A DNA stretch of 64,000 nt. Origin: DASVEE01 sp036380735 (lineage in GTDB: Bacteria > Acidobacteriota > Thermoanaerobaculia > Gp7-AA8). The notes beneath the pieces were generated by a model. It saw only the letters and a list, made by a program, of their open reading frames with translations, was not told the DNA's origin and did no database searches. The DNA lies in NCBI GenBank assembly GCA_036380735.1, contig DASVEE010000003.1, forward strand, positions 1-64,000, in the 5' to 3' direction. Shown here piece after piece: positions 51,791 to 60,121 of this stretch (within the stretch, counting starts at the first letter, position 1; each line of letters starts with the position of its first letter). Position numbers and translations under genes: made by a program.

Positions 51791-52509
51791 AGTTTCTTCG
51801 CGCGGCCGTAAAGCGCCTGCGCGAGGCCGAGCGTCGCGAAGAGGATCTCCGCCGCATGGCCGCGCGGTAAAGCGCGCCTCTCGCGCGCCTCCGAGAGATG
51901 CGGCAACAGCTTCTGGTAGCCGCCCAGCTCCGCGGCGAGCGTCTCCAGCGACTCCTTCGGCGGCAGCCGTCCGCGCCCTTCCAGTTCCAGGATCGCCGCT
52001 GCCGAGGTGCGCAACGGACCCGCCACCTCGGCAACAGTCAGCGCGCACTGCTCTTCGCGCAGGCTTCGCTCCACATAGTTCTGCCGGAGCCGCAGCGTCA
52101 GGTTCAGCAGCACCTGCTGCACGCGCGTGATCAGCGCCTCGCGCGGAATGTCGAGATGCGCGAACGGATCGTCCCCATAGAGGACGCGCCGCCGCCGCGC
52201 GATGTCCGCGAACTTCTGCGCGAACTCCTTCGCCGCGTCGTCGATCTCGTCCTCGAGCAGGAACATCGCCTTCACCGCGATCGCTGCCGCGGCAAAGCGG
52301 AACGGCTCGCGGAACTGATCCGCACGTTCTTCGACGAAGTGCAGCAGCACGATGGCCACGTTGACGTCGGACGTGGCGCGCATCCGCCCCTCCGCCGCCG
52401 ACCCATACAGCACGATCGCGCGCAGATCGTCACCGAACGCGCGCTGCGCTGCGACGACGAGGCCGTCCAGCGTATCGCGCACGGGCTGCGGAAGTGCTTC
52501 GATAGTCAT
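51787..52509 (-). CDS. nucleotidyltransferase-fold protein
   Basis: 240 residues. Residues ~20-75 have the minimal nucleotidyltransferase signature VLYGSAAEGRMRATSDVNVAIVLL; the second carboxylate of the usual D-x-D is replaced (DVN), so activity is doubtful. The rest is helical, like HEPN-type partners. The ATG at 52509 starts the conserved part. It overlaps the TIGR04222-type gene by four bases and may belong to the same functional unit. Confidence 0.75.
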   Translation of the reverse strand: MTIEALPQPVRDTLDGLVVAAQRAFGDDLRAIVLYGSAAEGRMRATSDVNVAIVLLHFVEERADQFREPFRFAAAAIAVKAMFLLEDEIDDAAKEFAQKFADIARRRRVLYGDDPFAHLDIPREALITRVQQVLLNLTLRLRQNYVERSLREEQCALTVAEVAGPLRTSAAAILELEGRGRLPPKESLETLAAELGGYQKLLPHLSEARERRALPRGHAAEILFATLGLAQALYGRAKKL

Positions 52510-52554
52510 GTTCGGGTCCGGAAATCGTACCGCAAGCGGCGGCCTGCCGGCCAA

Positions 52555-53580
52555 CTACGGGTCCAGCCGCATCCACAACAAACCGTCGCCGTAACCCAGC
52601 GCAAACGGCAGATCCACGCGGAGACCGTTCTTCTGGCCGCTGATCGTGTAGCGCAGCGTGGACGTAGACTCATCCAATCCCACGAAGAGCACGCGCGCAT
52701 GCTCCAGACCTTCGAGCTGCGGCCGGTACTCTTCGATCAGCTTTTGAGCGCGCGCGACCGGAAAGTCGACGTCGTCCGCCGTCATCAGCCGCGCCAGCAT
52801 CTGCGCGTTCCCTTCGCGCACCAGACGGTGAAAGCCCGACAGGAACTGCTGCGCGCGCGGCGAGTATTCGAGGATCGGATTCCAGATGCGGCGCGTCACG
52901 TCCTGCACGATCACCGTTGACAGCCGTCCGCCATCGCCGTGCAGCTCGTACTCGAACTGTGTGTGCCCGTTCATGCTGTTCGCGGTCGGCCGGTAGCCGC
53001 GCAGGTCACCGCCGAGGACGGCGCGCATGTCGCGCACGGCGACACTGAGACCGTTCCAGCCGTTCGGCACGTACGGCACCAGCTTCGCGAACGCCTTCTG
53101 ATCGTTCTGATTGATCACGGCTCGCAGCGCCGCGATCAACTCTTCGGCGTCAGTAACCGTGAGCGGCGGCGGTGTCCCGAGCCCGATGTCGACCACCGCC
53201 GGCAGACCCGGCATCTGGAAGCGCGCCATGGCCCGTCCACTGCCGCTCGCGCCTAGCGCCGCCGCTTCGACGAGCACGCACCCTTCGTGCGCCGGACCGA
53301 CGCTCGATTCGACCGTGACGTTGTACTGCCCGTTCGCATCCGTGAGCGCGCCGGTCGGCGGCCCCATCGGAGCACAGGCGATGTCCGCCGGCGTGACTTC
53401 AACCGAAGCGCCCTCGACAACGGCGCCACGGGCATCCACCACCTGCCCTGAAACCAGCACGAGATTCGCCGGCCGCACGGGCGGCGGAGGCGGCGGCGTG
53501 GAAGGAGGAGCGGGTGCAGGAGCGGGGGCGGTGGTGCAGGAAGCGAGCAGGAGCAGAATGCCGAGGAGCCGGACTGTCAT
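52555..53580 (-). CDS. lipoprotein with carboxypeptidase-regulatory-like domain, 341 aa
   Basis: Signal peptide with lipobox LLASC, then an Ala/Pro-rich linker (~20-36). Residues ~40-135 form a CarboxypepD_reg-like domain (NLVLVSGQVVDARGAVVEGASVEVTP... ALTDANGQYNVTVES). The remaining ~200 residues, including GWNGLSVAVRDMRAVLGG and RIWNPILEYSPRAQQFLSGFHRL, are unassigned. Probably faces the periplasm. Confidence 0.8.
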   Translation of the reverse strand: MTVRLLGILLLLASCTTAPAPAPAPPSTPPPPPPVRPANLVLVSGQVVDARGAVVEGASVEVTPADIACAPMGPPTGALTDANGQYNVTVESSVGPAHEGCVLVEAAALGASGSGRAMARFQMPGLPAVVDIGLGTPPPLTVTDAEELIAALRAVINQNDQKAFAKLVPYVPNGWNGLSVAVRDMRAVLGGDLRGYRPTANSMNGHTQFEYELHGDGGRLSTVIVQDVTRRIWNPILEYSPRAQQFLSGFHRLVREGNAQMLARLMTADDVDFPVARAQKLIEEYRPQLEGLEHARVLFVGLDESTSTLRYTISGQKNGLRVDLPFALGYGDGLLWMRLDP

Positions 53581-53592
53581 GCAAAAAATGAC

Positions 53593-53970
53593 TCAGCTCA
53601 GGCTCGCCAGCCGCTCCTCCAGTTCGTGGATGTGCTGCTTCAGCTCCTCGAGCTCCGCGCGCAGCACGACTTTCGTCTCGAGCGTGTCGAGCTTTTGTTC
53701 GATTCGCGCGATCCGTGCTTCGAGACTCACGACACGCGCTTCGACACTCACGATCCGCTCTTCGAGCCGCTGCAAGCCCGCTTTGATGGCGACAGACTCG
53801 GTATCGAGCTTGTCGAGCCGAGAGTAAACGTTGTCAAAGTGCCCATACATATTGCGCTCGAAGGAGGCAATTCGTCCCTCGATGCGCTCCTCGACGACCC
53901 TCTCGATGTCCGGCAGGACCACTTCCCGATGGAAGCGCGTCAGAACGTTCAGCAGATCGTCGTTCGCCAC
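53593..53970 (-). CDS. coiled-coil protein, 125 aa
   Basis: Residues ~45-122 show unbroken heptads (LEERIVSVEARVVSLEARIARIEQKLDTLETKVVLRAELEELKQHIHELEERL), so it should form a long coiled coil. The N-terminus is a short helical domain (DLLNVLTRFHREVVLPDIERVVEERIEG). No enzymatic features. Function unknown; precedes the lipoprotein on the same strand by 12 bases. Confidence 0.78.
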   Translation of the reverse strand: MANDDLLNVLTRFHREVVLPDIERVVEERIEGRIASFERNMYGHFDNVYSRLDKLDTESVAIKAGLQRLEERIVSVEARVVSLEARIARIEQKLDTLETKVVLRAELEELKQHIHELEERLASLS

Positions 53971-54019
53971 GTACCTATGCTACCCCGGACCCAGCCAAAT
54001 CCAACCGCCCGCTGGACTC

Positions 54020-54047
54020 TGTCCCATAGGTCCCGATCCGCCCATCG
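54020..54047. repeat. 9-bp repeat remnant
   Basis: Two to three units (GTCCCATAG, GTCCCGATC, CGCCCATCG) just past the stop of the methyltransferase gene. Confidence 0.55.
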
Positions 54048-54049
54048 CC

Positions 54050-54817
54050 TCAGCGCGGGACGCGCCCAACCACATACAACATCACGCGATACCGCTCCAT
54101 CCACGAAAGCAGCGACGTCGCGGCGAAGTTCGCGATGCGGAACGCCAGCGGGCGGTTCTCGAGCGCTCGCGCGAGCCGCGGCGCCGCATAGGCGATGTGC
54201 GCGATCGGCAGCGTCCCGGCCTCGAGCACTTCGAACCCCGCTTTCGCCAACTCTTCGCGAGCTTCGTCTACAGAGAGGAGATACTGATAGAACGCGTGCT
54301 GGCTTTCGCGGTAGCCGACGTAGTCCGTGGCGTGCCGCGCCCATGGCGTGTCGACCGGCACCGTCACGACGATGTGGCCGCCTGGTCGCACGACGCGGCG
54401 GAACTCGCGAAGGGCGGCACCCGGCCCCGCCTCGTCGTGCTCGATCACACCCCACGAGATCAGGGCGTCGTAGGAGGCGTCGGCCAGCGGCAAATTGCGG
54501 ATGTCCGCCTGGACCCATTCGTCGTTCGGGTAGGCCTCGCGCAACCGCGCGATGAGCTCAGGCGAGTAGTCGCACCCGTTCGCGCGATAGCCGCGCGACT
54601 TGAGGAACTGCACCCACTCCCCGAAGCCGCAGCCCATGTCCACGATCGACGATCCGGCGGGCACGTATCTTTTGATCAGCTTCCACTCGCGCGTCCGGCT
54701 GAGGCGCAGCATCTTTCGCGCATTGACGCGCGTCGAATGGCGGAAGTTCGCGGCCCACATTTCGGGCGTGCTCGTCGTCTCTGCATTCCCGTGCGAAGGG
54801 CGGACGTCGCGGTACAT
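54050..54817 (-). CDS. class I SAM-dependent methyltransferase
   Basis: 255 residues. Motif I is IVDMGCGFGEWVQFLKSRG, followed by GCDYSPELIARLREAYP, ADIRNLPLADASYDALISWGVIEHDE and LREFRRVVRPGGHIVVTVP. This is the Methyltransf_11 pattern. The N-terminal ~50 residues (EMWAANFRHSTRVNARKMLRLSRTREWKLI) may bind a substrate. No pathway context. Confidence 0.88.
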   Translation of the reverse strand: MYRDVRPSHGNAETTSTPEMWAANFRHSTRVNARKMLRLSRTREWKLIKRYVPAGSSIVDMGCGFGEWVQFLKSRGYRANGCDYSPELIARLREAYPNDEWVQADIRNLPLADASYDALISWGVIEHDEAGPGAALREFRRVVRPGGHIVVTVPVDTPWARHATDYVGYRESQHAFYQYLLSVDEAREELAKAGFEVLEAGTLPIAHIAYAAPRLARALENRPLAFRIANFAATSLLSWMERYRVMLYVVGRVPR

Positions 54818-54868
54818 GGCGCGGATGGTACCACCGGATTTCAGCCCGGCACGGGCTCCGGAAATCCG

Positions 54869-55789
54869 TCATTCGATGGCCAGCGCGCGATGCCACCGGG
54901 CCCGGCCGAAATACCAGACCAGCGCCACCACCGTCGGGACGAACGAGAAGATCAGCAGCCACTTCGCCACGCCGATGATCCCCGGGTTGAGCGGTGTGTG
55001 GATGTGCAGGTCGAGCGCGACGACCTCCAGATCGTTCATCAGCGCGCCCCCCTTCCCCTCGCGATACCAGGCGAGAAAGTCGGGGTCGTGCATCAGGCGC
55101 CAGGCGAAGCCGGTGCTGTGGATCTGGACGAAGAACGCGACGAAGGCACCGAGGGGTCGCTCGACCTCGGGGTTACGCCAGCCGACGCCGGCCAGCGCCT
55201 GATAGAAGAAGATGCCCGCGAGGATGAACTCGAAGGCGTGGCCCGCCGAAGCAATGGCGAGCTCGCGGCGCCACTCCGCGGTGACGAAGATCAGCCAGAC
55301 GACGAAGAGCGTGCCGAAGAGCACCAGCCACTGCCGGTGCTCGCGAAAGCGCCACATCGTCCAGGCGAAGACTCCCGCCACCGCGAGCGCGATCGACGTC
55401 CGGAAGATCCCCTGGTGCGTGAAGCCGCCGCCGTAAACGAAGTCGAACGCCGGCAACGAGGGATGCCCGAGCAGCCACCCCACGATGGCGTGACCGAGCT
55501 CGTGAAAAAGGGTGATGAGCACCGAGAAGATGAAGCGCAGCGGCGGCAGCGCGTAAACGACGAGCGCCGCGACGAGGCCAAACCCGAGGATCTTCAGCTC
55601 GCGCGGGCCGAGCTTACCGTCGGTGACGGCGTCGTCATCATCTCTCGCGGTAGCCGCGGAACTTCTCCGCGGCGGGCGCACCACCGCCGGGAAGTCCAGT
55701 GACTGCTGCCATTTGGCGAAGATGACGCCGCAGGAGAGGCACTCGAGAGCGCCTGCGGCGTTGAGCGACCCGCATTTCGGACACGTCAC
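54869..55789 (-). CDS. M50-like membrane metalloprotease with zinc ribbon
   Basis: 306 residues. The N-terminal zinc ribbon has C3, C6, C17 and C20 (CPKCGSLN... CLSCG). The membrane part has the site-2 protease motif FHELGH (H96, E97, H100) in a helix, then four to five more helices. A clear second metal motif (LDG type) is not seen, so catalysis is not certain. The GTG at 55789 was chosen because a TACAAT -10 box ends six bases before it; GTG 55792 is one codon longer. Confidence 0.75.
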   Translation of the reverse strand: MTCPKCGSLNAAGALECLSCGVIFAKWQQSLDFPAVVRPPRRSSAATARDDDDAVTDGKLGPRELKILGFGLVAALVVYALPPLRFIFSVLITLFHELGHAIVGWLLGHPSLPAFDFVYGGGFTHQGIFRTSIALAVAGVFAWTMWRFREHRQWLVLFGTLFVVWLIFVTAEWRRELAIASAGHAFEFILAGIFFYQALAGVGWRNPEVERPLGAFVAFFVQIHSTGFAWRLMHDPDFLAWYREGKGGALMNDLEVVALDLHIHTPLNPGIIGVAKWLLIFSFVPTVVALVWYFGRARWHRALAIE

Positions 55790-55795
55790 CACTCG

Positions 55796-55801
55796 ATTGT
55801 A
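55796..55801 (-). promoter_or_regulatory. -10 box for the M50-like gene
   Basis: TACAAT on the minus strand, six bases before the GTG at 55789: leaderless spacing. Confidence 0.45.
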
Positions 55802-55853
55802 CGTCTCACGAACTTCTGACGCGCCCGGCTGTACATGGCTGACGCGATGGAGA

Positions 55854-55859
55854 CATAAT
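55854..55859 (+). promoter_or_regulatory. -10 box for the 43-aa membrane peptide
   Basis: CATAAT, ten bases before the ATG at 55870. Confidence 0.35.
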
Positions 55860-55869
55860 TTGCGGTGCC

Positions 55870-56001
55870 ATGTCCCGCCAGCTCCCTTCCCAGGTCGTCG
55901 AAGCACCCCACTCGCTGAAGCTGCGCCTCGCCATCGGCGGCGTCACCATCTCCTGGCTTCTGTCCATCGCCTTCCTCTTCCTTGCCTTGAAGCAGGTGTA
56001 A
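55870..56001 (+). CDS. 43-residue single-pass membrane peptide
   Basis: Starts MSRQLPSQVVEAPHSLKLRL and ends with one hydrophobic helix (IGGVTISWLLSIAFLFLALKQV). Codon usage follows the neighbourhood (GC-rich third positions), and a -10 box lies in the right place. It is divergent from the M50-like protease, of which it could be a partner or substrate. Too short to assign. Confidence 0.55.
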   Translation: MSRQLPSQVVEAPHSLKLRLAIGGVTISWLLSIAFLFLALKQV

Positions 56002-56098
56002 TCGACGCTGGTAAGCGCGCGACTATGGAAAGTGCATCCGAGAGCCGCTGCTTACGTAGTCGGTGTATCGCACCCGCTTCATCCGCTTTCTGAAGGTG

Positions 56099-56130
56099 TT
56101 CGTCACAGACTGGCTTTACTTCGTCACAGA
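56099..56130 (+). promoter_or_regulatory. direct repeat upstream of the peptide gene
   Basis: TTCGTCACAGA occurs at 56099-56109 and 56120-56130, exactly 21 bp (two turns) apart, about 100 bases before the precursor peptide gene. This is a plausible activator or repressor site. Confidence 0.4.
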
Positions 56131-56231
56131 ATTACTTCCTCTCCTACAGAAGTCGTGATAGCCTCCGCTCAATCCTGAATTGCGCGCGCAGTGCACGGCT
56201 CCTGAACTGAAGAACAAAGGAGGTGAGCTCT

Positions 56232-56339
56232 GTGAAGAAATTCGCTATCCGTAAAGTGGAAACCGTCAAGACGACGGCCGCGATGTATGAATGTCGCGCC
56301 TGTTTCCCGTGGTGGATGTGCATCGGATCCATCGAGTAG
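56232..56339 (+). CDS. 35-residue RiPP-like precursor peptide
   Basis: GTG start preceded by a perfect AAAGGAGGTGA ribosome-binding site eight bases upstream, the best in the window. The N-terminal half (KKFAIRKVETVKTT) is charged and leader-like. The C-terminal half is C21-R-A-C24-FPWWM-C30-IGSIE, dense in Cys and Trp. It is followed by a hairpin and then by a PqqD-M50 fusion gene. This is the layout of a ribosomally made, modified peptide. No radical-SAM, lanthipeptide or cyclodehydratase enzyme is adjacent, so the modification is unknown. Confidence 0.75.
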   Translation: MKKFAIRKVETVKTTAAMYECRACFPWWMCIGSIE

Positions 56340-56353
56340 TCGTTTGACGCCGG

Positions 56354-56390
56354 CACGGGACGAGCGCACGGCGTCCCGTGTCTTCCTTTT
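56354..56390 (+). terminator. hairpin between peptide and PqqD-M50 gene
   Basis: CACGGGACG (56354-56362) and CGTCCCGTG (56372-56380) form a perfect 9-bp stem, followed by TCTTCCTTTTCC. A leaky terminator here would give much more peptide mRNA than enzyme mRNA, as is usual for RiPP precursors. Confidence 0.6.
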
Positions 56391-56419
56391 CCTTCCATCT
56401 TCTGAGCTCCACTAAAAAC

Positions 56420-57643
56420 ATGCCTCGCTACTCAGCGGATACGATCGTCATCGTCGAGCCTCTCTCTCGCCAGCCGGAGCCTGATGGAATTCTCGTCGGG
56501 CGCAAAGACACCGCCACGTTTCTTCTTCTGCCCGAAGAAGCCGTTCAGATCCTCGACGATCTCGCGACCGGCATGACTGTGGGGGAAGCGCAGCGCCGCC
56601 ATCAACAGCAGCATGGTGAAACGCCCGACATGGAAGACCTCCTCACGGCAGTCGAGGAGGCAGGTTTCGTCCGGCCCGCCGGTTCCGCGAAATCGCAGGC
56701 GACGCCGGCACTCAAGGCGTACCACTTCGAATGGATCTCGGAACGCTGGGCACGACGGCTGACGGCGAAGCCATTGCTCCTCACCGGTGCGCTGCTCACG
56801 CTTTTCGCCGTCGCCGCGCTGATCCTGCAGCCCTCGATCATTCCGAGCTGGCGTGCCGCGTACTTCCCCACCAACACCGCCGCGGGCCTCCTGTTCCTCA
56901 TGGTGATGGGGCTTTTCACGACGTTTCTTCATGAGATGGGACATCTCATCGCCGCGCGCGCCCGTGGCGTCTCCTGCCGCTTCGGCATCGGGAACCAGTT
57001 GTGGTTCCTGACCTGGGAGACGGACATGACCGGCATCTGGGCTCTTCCCCGAACCCAGCGCTATCTGCCGATCCTCGGCGGCCCGATCGTGGACGTTTTC
57101 ACCGCGAGCGCGCTCATCGCCGGCTTTTTCGCCACCGCGAACGGCTGGATCGCGCCGAGCCCCACGGTCATGCAGTTCGGAAAGGCACTCCTCCTCATCT
57201 ACCTGATGAGGATCGTGTGGCAGTGCTACTTCTTCCTCCGCACCGACTTCTACTACGCCTTCTCCAATCTCCTCGGCTGCCGCAGCCTCATGCAGGACAC
57301 CGAGGATTACCTCCGCAATGTGCGGGCTCGATGGCTGAGGTTCGGCAAGCCCGTCGATCAGCAGCACGTGGCGCCGGGCGAGCAGCGAATGATTCGCGCC
57401 TACTCGATCATCTGGGTTGCCGGACGCGCGATCTCGTTCGCGCTCCTTCTGTTCGTCCAACTGCCGTTGCTCTTCTATTACATCAAGCTCCTCGTGGAGC
57501 GGGTGCGCAACGGCACGTTCAGCGTCAACAGCGACACCTCGATCGTACCGATCATTACAGCGGCGTTCTTCTCCCTTTTTCTTCTCTCGGGGCTGGCACT
57601 CTGGCTCAAACAGCTATGGCTCAGGAAAGGTTCGAGCATATGA
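56420..57643 (+). CDS. PqqD-like domain fused to M50 membrane metalloprotease
   Basis: 407 residues. Residues ~5-85 have the PqqD/peptide-recognition fold (PDGILVGRKDTATFLLLPEEAVQILDDLATGMTVGEAQ... DLLTAVEEAGFV). This kind of domain binds leader peptides. About six helices follow, with the site-2 protease motif H171-E-M-G-H175 and the second ligand D225 in LGGPIVDVF. The likely role is to bind the peptide from 56232 and cleave or export it at the membrane. A GTG at 56378 is in frame but lies inside the hairpin; ATG 56420 fits better. Confidence 0.85.
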   Translation: MPRYSADTIVIVEPLSRQPEPDGILVGRKDTATFLLLPEEAVQILDDLATGMTVGEAQRRHQQQHGETPDMEDLLTAVEEAGFVRPAGSAKSQATPALKAYHFEWISERWARRLTAKPLLLTGALLTLFAVAALILQPSIIPSWRAAYFPTNTAAGLLFLMVMGLFTTFLHEMGHLIAARARGVSCRFGIGNQLWFLTWETDMTGIWALPRTQRYLPILGGPIVDVFTASALIAGFFATANGWIAPSPTVMQFGKALLLIYLMRIVWQCYFFLRTDFYYAFSNLLGCRSLMQDTEDYLRNVRARWLRFGKPVDQQHVAPGEQRMIRAYSIIWVAGRAISFALLLFVQLPLLFYYIKLLVERVRNGTFSVNSDTSIVPIITAAFFSLFLLSGLALWLKQLWLRKGSSI

Positions 57644-59547
57644 CTTCACAGTTGACAGCGGACGTTGCAGAGGCGACGCAGACCGGCACCAGCCGCATCG
57701 TAGAAGCACCCCGTGGACGAGGACGGCAACGGTGGATCGAGGAACTGCTCGCCGATGCGCGCGAGCAGGGGCGTGATGCGCTTGCCGTCACCTGCAGGCT
57801 CGAGACGCATGGCGCCTGGGCGGGCGTGGCCGACCTCTTCCGCAACCTCTTCCCCACCATCGACGAAGCCGCGCCTGATCTTCTCCGGCAACATTCGTAC
57901 GCTCTGGCACTGACGATTCCCGAGTTGCGCCGGCGTTTCCCGATGAAGAACGCCAGTCTCACGGATTCAACGCCGGTGAAGGAGCGCGTGCGCAGCTATC
58001 CCGTCGATCGCGCCTACCGGCTCGTGCACGGGCTGATCGACCTGCTCGACGCATGGCTGCCCCGTCAATCGCGCCGTCTCCTCCTCGTCTGCGACGGCTT
58101 CGACGGCGCGGGCGCGCTGGGACAGCGCTTCTTCCGCGAGCTGGTTCGCCGCCGTCTCGAGCGCCTGCCGCTCGATCTCGTGTTCGTCGTCGACGAGGGG
58201 CGTGGCGCCACCGCTGCCGCGATGCTGGAAGACGCCGGCCTTCGCGTTGCCGCACTCCCGGTATCGGGCAACGATGAGCCGCTCGATCTCGCCGTGCTCA
58301 ATGCCACGATCGAAGACCTCGAACGCCGCGTGCTCGGCGACATCAGCCAATCGGACAATCACCTTCCGCTGCTGATCCACTCCTGCATGATTACCGGCCA
58401 GGCGGAGCGCGCGCTGCACTGGCGCGCCATCGCGCTCGTCATCTACAACCACTACGGCTTCTACGAGGACGCGCTCCACTTTGGCGAGCCGCTCGTGCCG
58501 CACATCGACCGCGCGTGCCACGGCGAGAACACCTTCACGCGCTGGCAGATCATCTCCGGCCTCTTCAATGCCCTCGTCGCTATTGGGCGTGCCGACGACG
58601 CGTATCACCTCGTGCACGACGAAGGTCTGATCAAGGTCGACGAGCCGAACGATCTCGTCAGCATCTATTACACGATGGCCATGCTGCACTGCCGCTTCCT
58701 GCCGGTCAAAGACCTGGCGAAAGCGGAGGAGTATCTCGACAAGTCACTCGCCATCGTGGAGAAGACCACGCTCTCCGAGAACGAAAAGCACTACCTCGCC
58801 GTCTTCGCGCTCAACGGCGTGGCCTTCATTCGCCATCTGCAAGGGCGTGTCGAAGAAGCGGCGCAGCTCTGCCGCGAAGGTTTCGAGCGGCTCAGCCTCC
58901 ATCTCACCGATGAGGAGTACAAGCTGCACCGCTCCGTGCTGCTGTACAACATCGCTCAGGTGCACACCTCGACGCGCAACTACGACGAAGCCCTCAGCTA
59001 CTTCGCTCAGGCGATGGAGATCGATCCGCGCTACTCCGAGTACTACAACGATCGCGGCAGCGTCTATCTGAAGATCGGCCGGTTTGCCGAGGCAATCGCC
59101 GACTATCGCAAAGCGACGGAGCTCTCCGAGCCCTACCACGAGGTCTACACGAATCTCGGTCAGGCGTACAACCTGAACGGCGACCCTGAGAACGCCGCCG
59201 TTGCGTACACCAAGGCGCTCGATCTCGATCCTCGCCAGTTGCTGCCGTGGCTCGGACGCGCGCAGGCATTCGAAGCCCTCGGCAATACCGACGCGGCGCT
59301 CGCCGACTACAGCAGCGCCCTCACCCTCGATGCGTCGGACGCGCTCATCTGGGCCAATCGCGCCGTGCTGCAGTACGAGCGGGGACGTGTCGAAGACTCC
59401 GTTGCCGATCTCGATCAGGCAATCGTGCGCTCGCCCAAGCTTGCCGACCTCTACGCCAATCGCGCCGTCGCGTTGGCGGATCTCGGTCGGCTGGACGAGG
59501 CGGCGCGCGATCAGGCGATGGCGCAGCAACTGTCGGCACCAGCATAG
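57640..59547 (+). CDS. degenerate NTPase-like / TPR protein of the peptide locus
   Basis: 635 residues, soluble. The N-terminal ~230 residues resemble an AAA-type NTPase: IVEAPRGRGRQRWIEELL sits where a Walker A loop would be but lacks the GK[ST], and RRLLLVCDGFDGAG resembles Walker B. From ~270 to the end there are at least eight TPRs (RNYDEALSYFAQAMEIDPRY, GRFAEAIADYRKATELSEPY, GDPENAAVAYTKALDLDPRQ and others). ATGA overlap with the PqqD-M50 gene shows they work together. Probably a scaffold for the peptide machinery. Confidence 0.8.
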   Translation: MTSQLTADVAEATQTGTSRIVEAPRGRGRQRWIEELLADAREQGRDALAVTCRLETHGAWAGVADLFRNLFPTIDEAAPDLLRQHSYALALTIPELRRRFPMKNASLTDSTPVKERVRSYPVDRAYRLVHGLIDLLDAWLPRQSRRLLLVCDGFDGAGALGQRFFRELVRRRLERLPLDLVFVVDEGRGATAAAMLEDAGLRVAALPVSGNDEPLDLAVLNATIEDLERRVLGDISQSDNHLPLLIHSCMITGQAERALHWRAIALVIYNHYGFYEDALHFGEPLVPHIDRACHGENTFTRWQIISGLFNALVAIGRADDAYHLVHDEGLIKVDEPNDLVSIYYTMAMLHCRFLPVKDLAKAEEYLDKSLAIVEKTTLSENEKHYLAVFALNGVAFIRHLQGRVEEAAQLCREGFERLSLHLTDEEYKLHRSVLLYNIAQVHTSTRNYDEALSYFAQAMEIDPRYSEYYNDRGSVYLKIGRFAEAIADYRKATELSEPYHEVYTNLGQAYNLNGDPENAAVAYTKALDLDPRQLLPWLGRAQAFEALGNTDAALADYSSALTLDASDALIWANRAVLQYERGRVEDSVADLDQAIVRSPKLADLYANRAVALADLGRLDEAARDQAMAQQLSAPA

Positions 59548-59553
59548 CGATTG

Positions 59554-59578
59554 ACAGGGAGCCCGGGAGGCTCCCTGT
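59554..59578 (+). terminator. hairpin after the TPR gene
   Basis: ACAGGGAGCC and GGCTCCCTGT form a perfect 10-bp stem with a 5-base loop, seven bases past the stop codon. There is no T run, so it may stop transcription only with Rho, or protect the 3' end. Confidence 0.6.
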
Positions 59579-59656
59579 TACGCTCGCGCTTCAGCCGGGG
59601 TGACCCGGTGACTGCGGTCACGCGCGTGGCACGCGTCGTGATCGTACGGTGCCTCC

Positions 59657-59947
59657 ATGAGCGACGAGATCTTCGAGTTCGGCGAGCGGACGATCATGCA
59701 GTTGCGCAATCAGCAGTTCACCCCTGACGAGGAGTTCGGCACGGTCGTGCTTCGCCCCACCACGACGCCGGCTACCCCGCTGCCGTCGCCGGCGTTGCAC
59801 GTGACGGGCGCGGAGCCCGCGGCCAGCGCCGACCCGATGGTCCGCCTCGAACAGAAGCTCGACGCCGCATTGCACCTCATCGCCTCCATGCAGCAGCGTC
59901 TCGACTCCCTCGACGCCACACTTGCCCGCTTCCTCATGCAGCGCTGA
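59657..59947 (+). CDS. hypothetical protein, 96 aa
   Basis: Not recognised. An acidic N-terminal part (MSDEIFEFGERTIMQLRNQQ), a Pro/Thr-rich middle (~30-50) and a C-terminal coiled coil (PMVRLEQKLDAALHLIASMQQRLDSLDATLARFL). It resembles the coiled-coil gene at 53593 in architecture only. Single gene between two hairpin-rich gaps. Confidence 0.6.
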   Translation: MSDEIFEFGERTIMQLRNQQFTPDEEFGTVVLRPTTTPATPLPSPALHVTGAEPAASADPMVRLEQKLDAALHLIASMQQRLDSLDATLARFLMQR

Positions 59948-60121
59948 CCGCACGCGCATTTGACACGCCGAACGGCGACGTCTACTCTCGCAATCGCTAT
60001 GCGCCTCCTGCTGACGCCTTCGACATCCGTCCCAACCGCCATGAAGTCATGTGCGGTGGCCGCAGGTCTGGCGCAGCGCTGATTCCGCTTCCACTCCTTC
60101 GGCCGCCCGGTCGAAGGGGTT

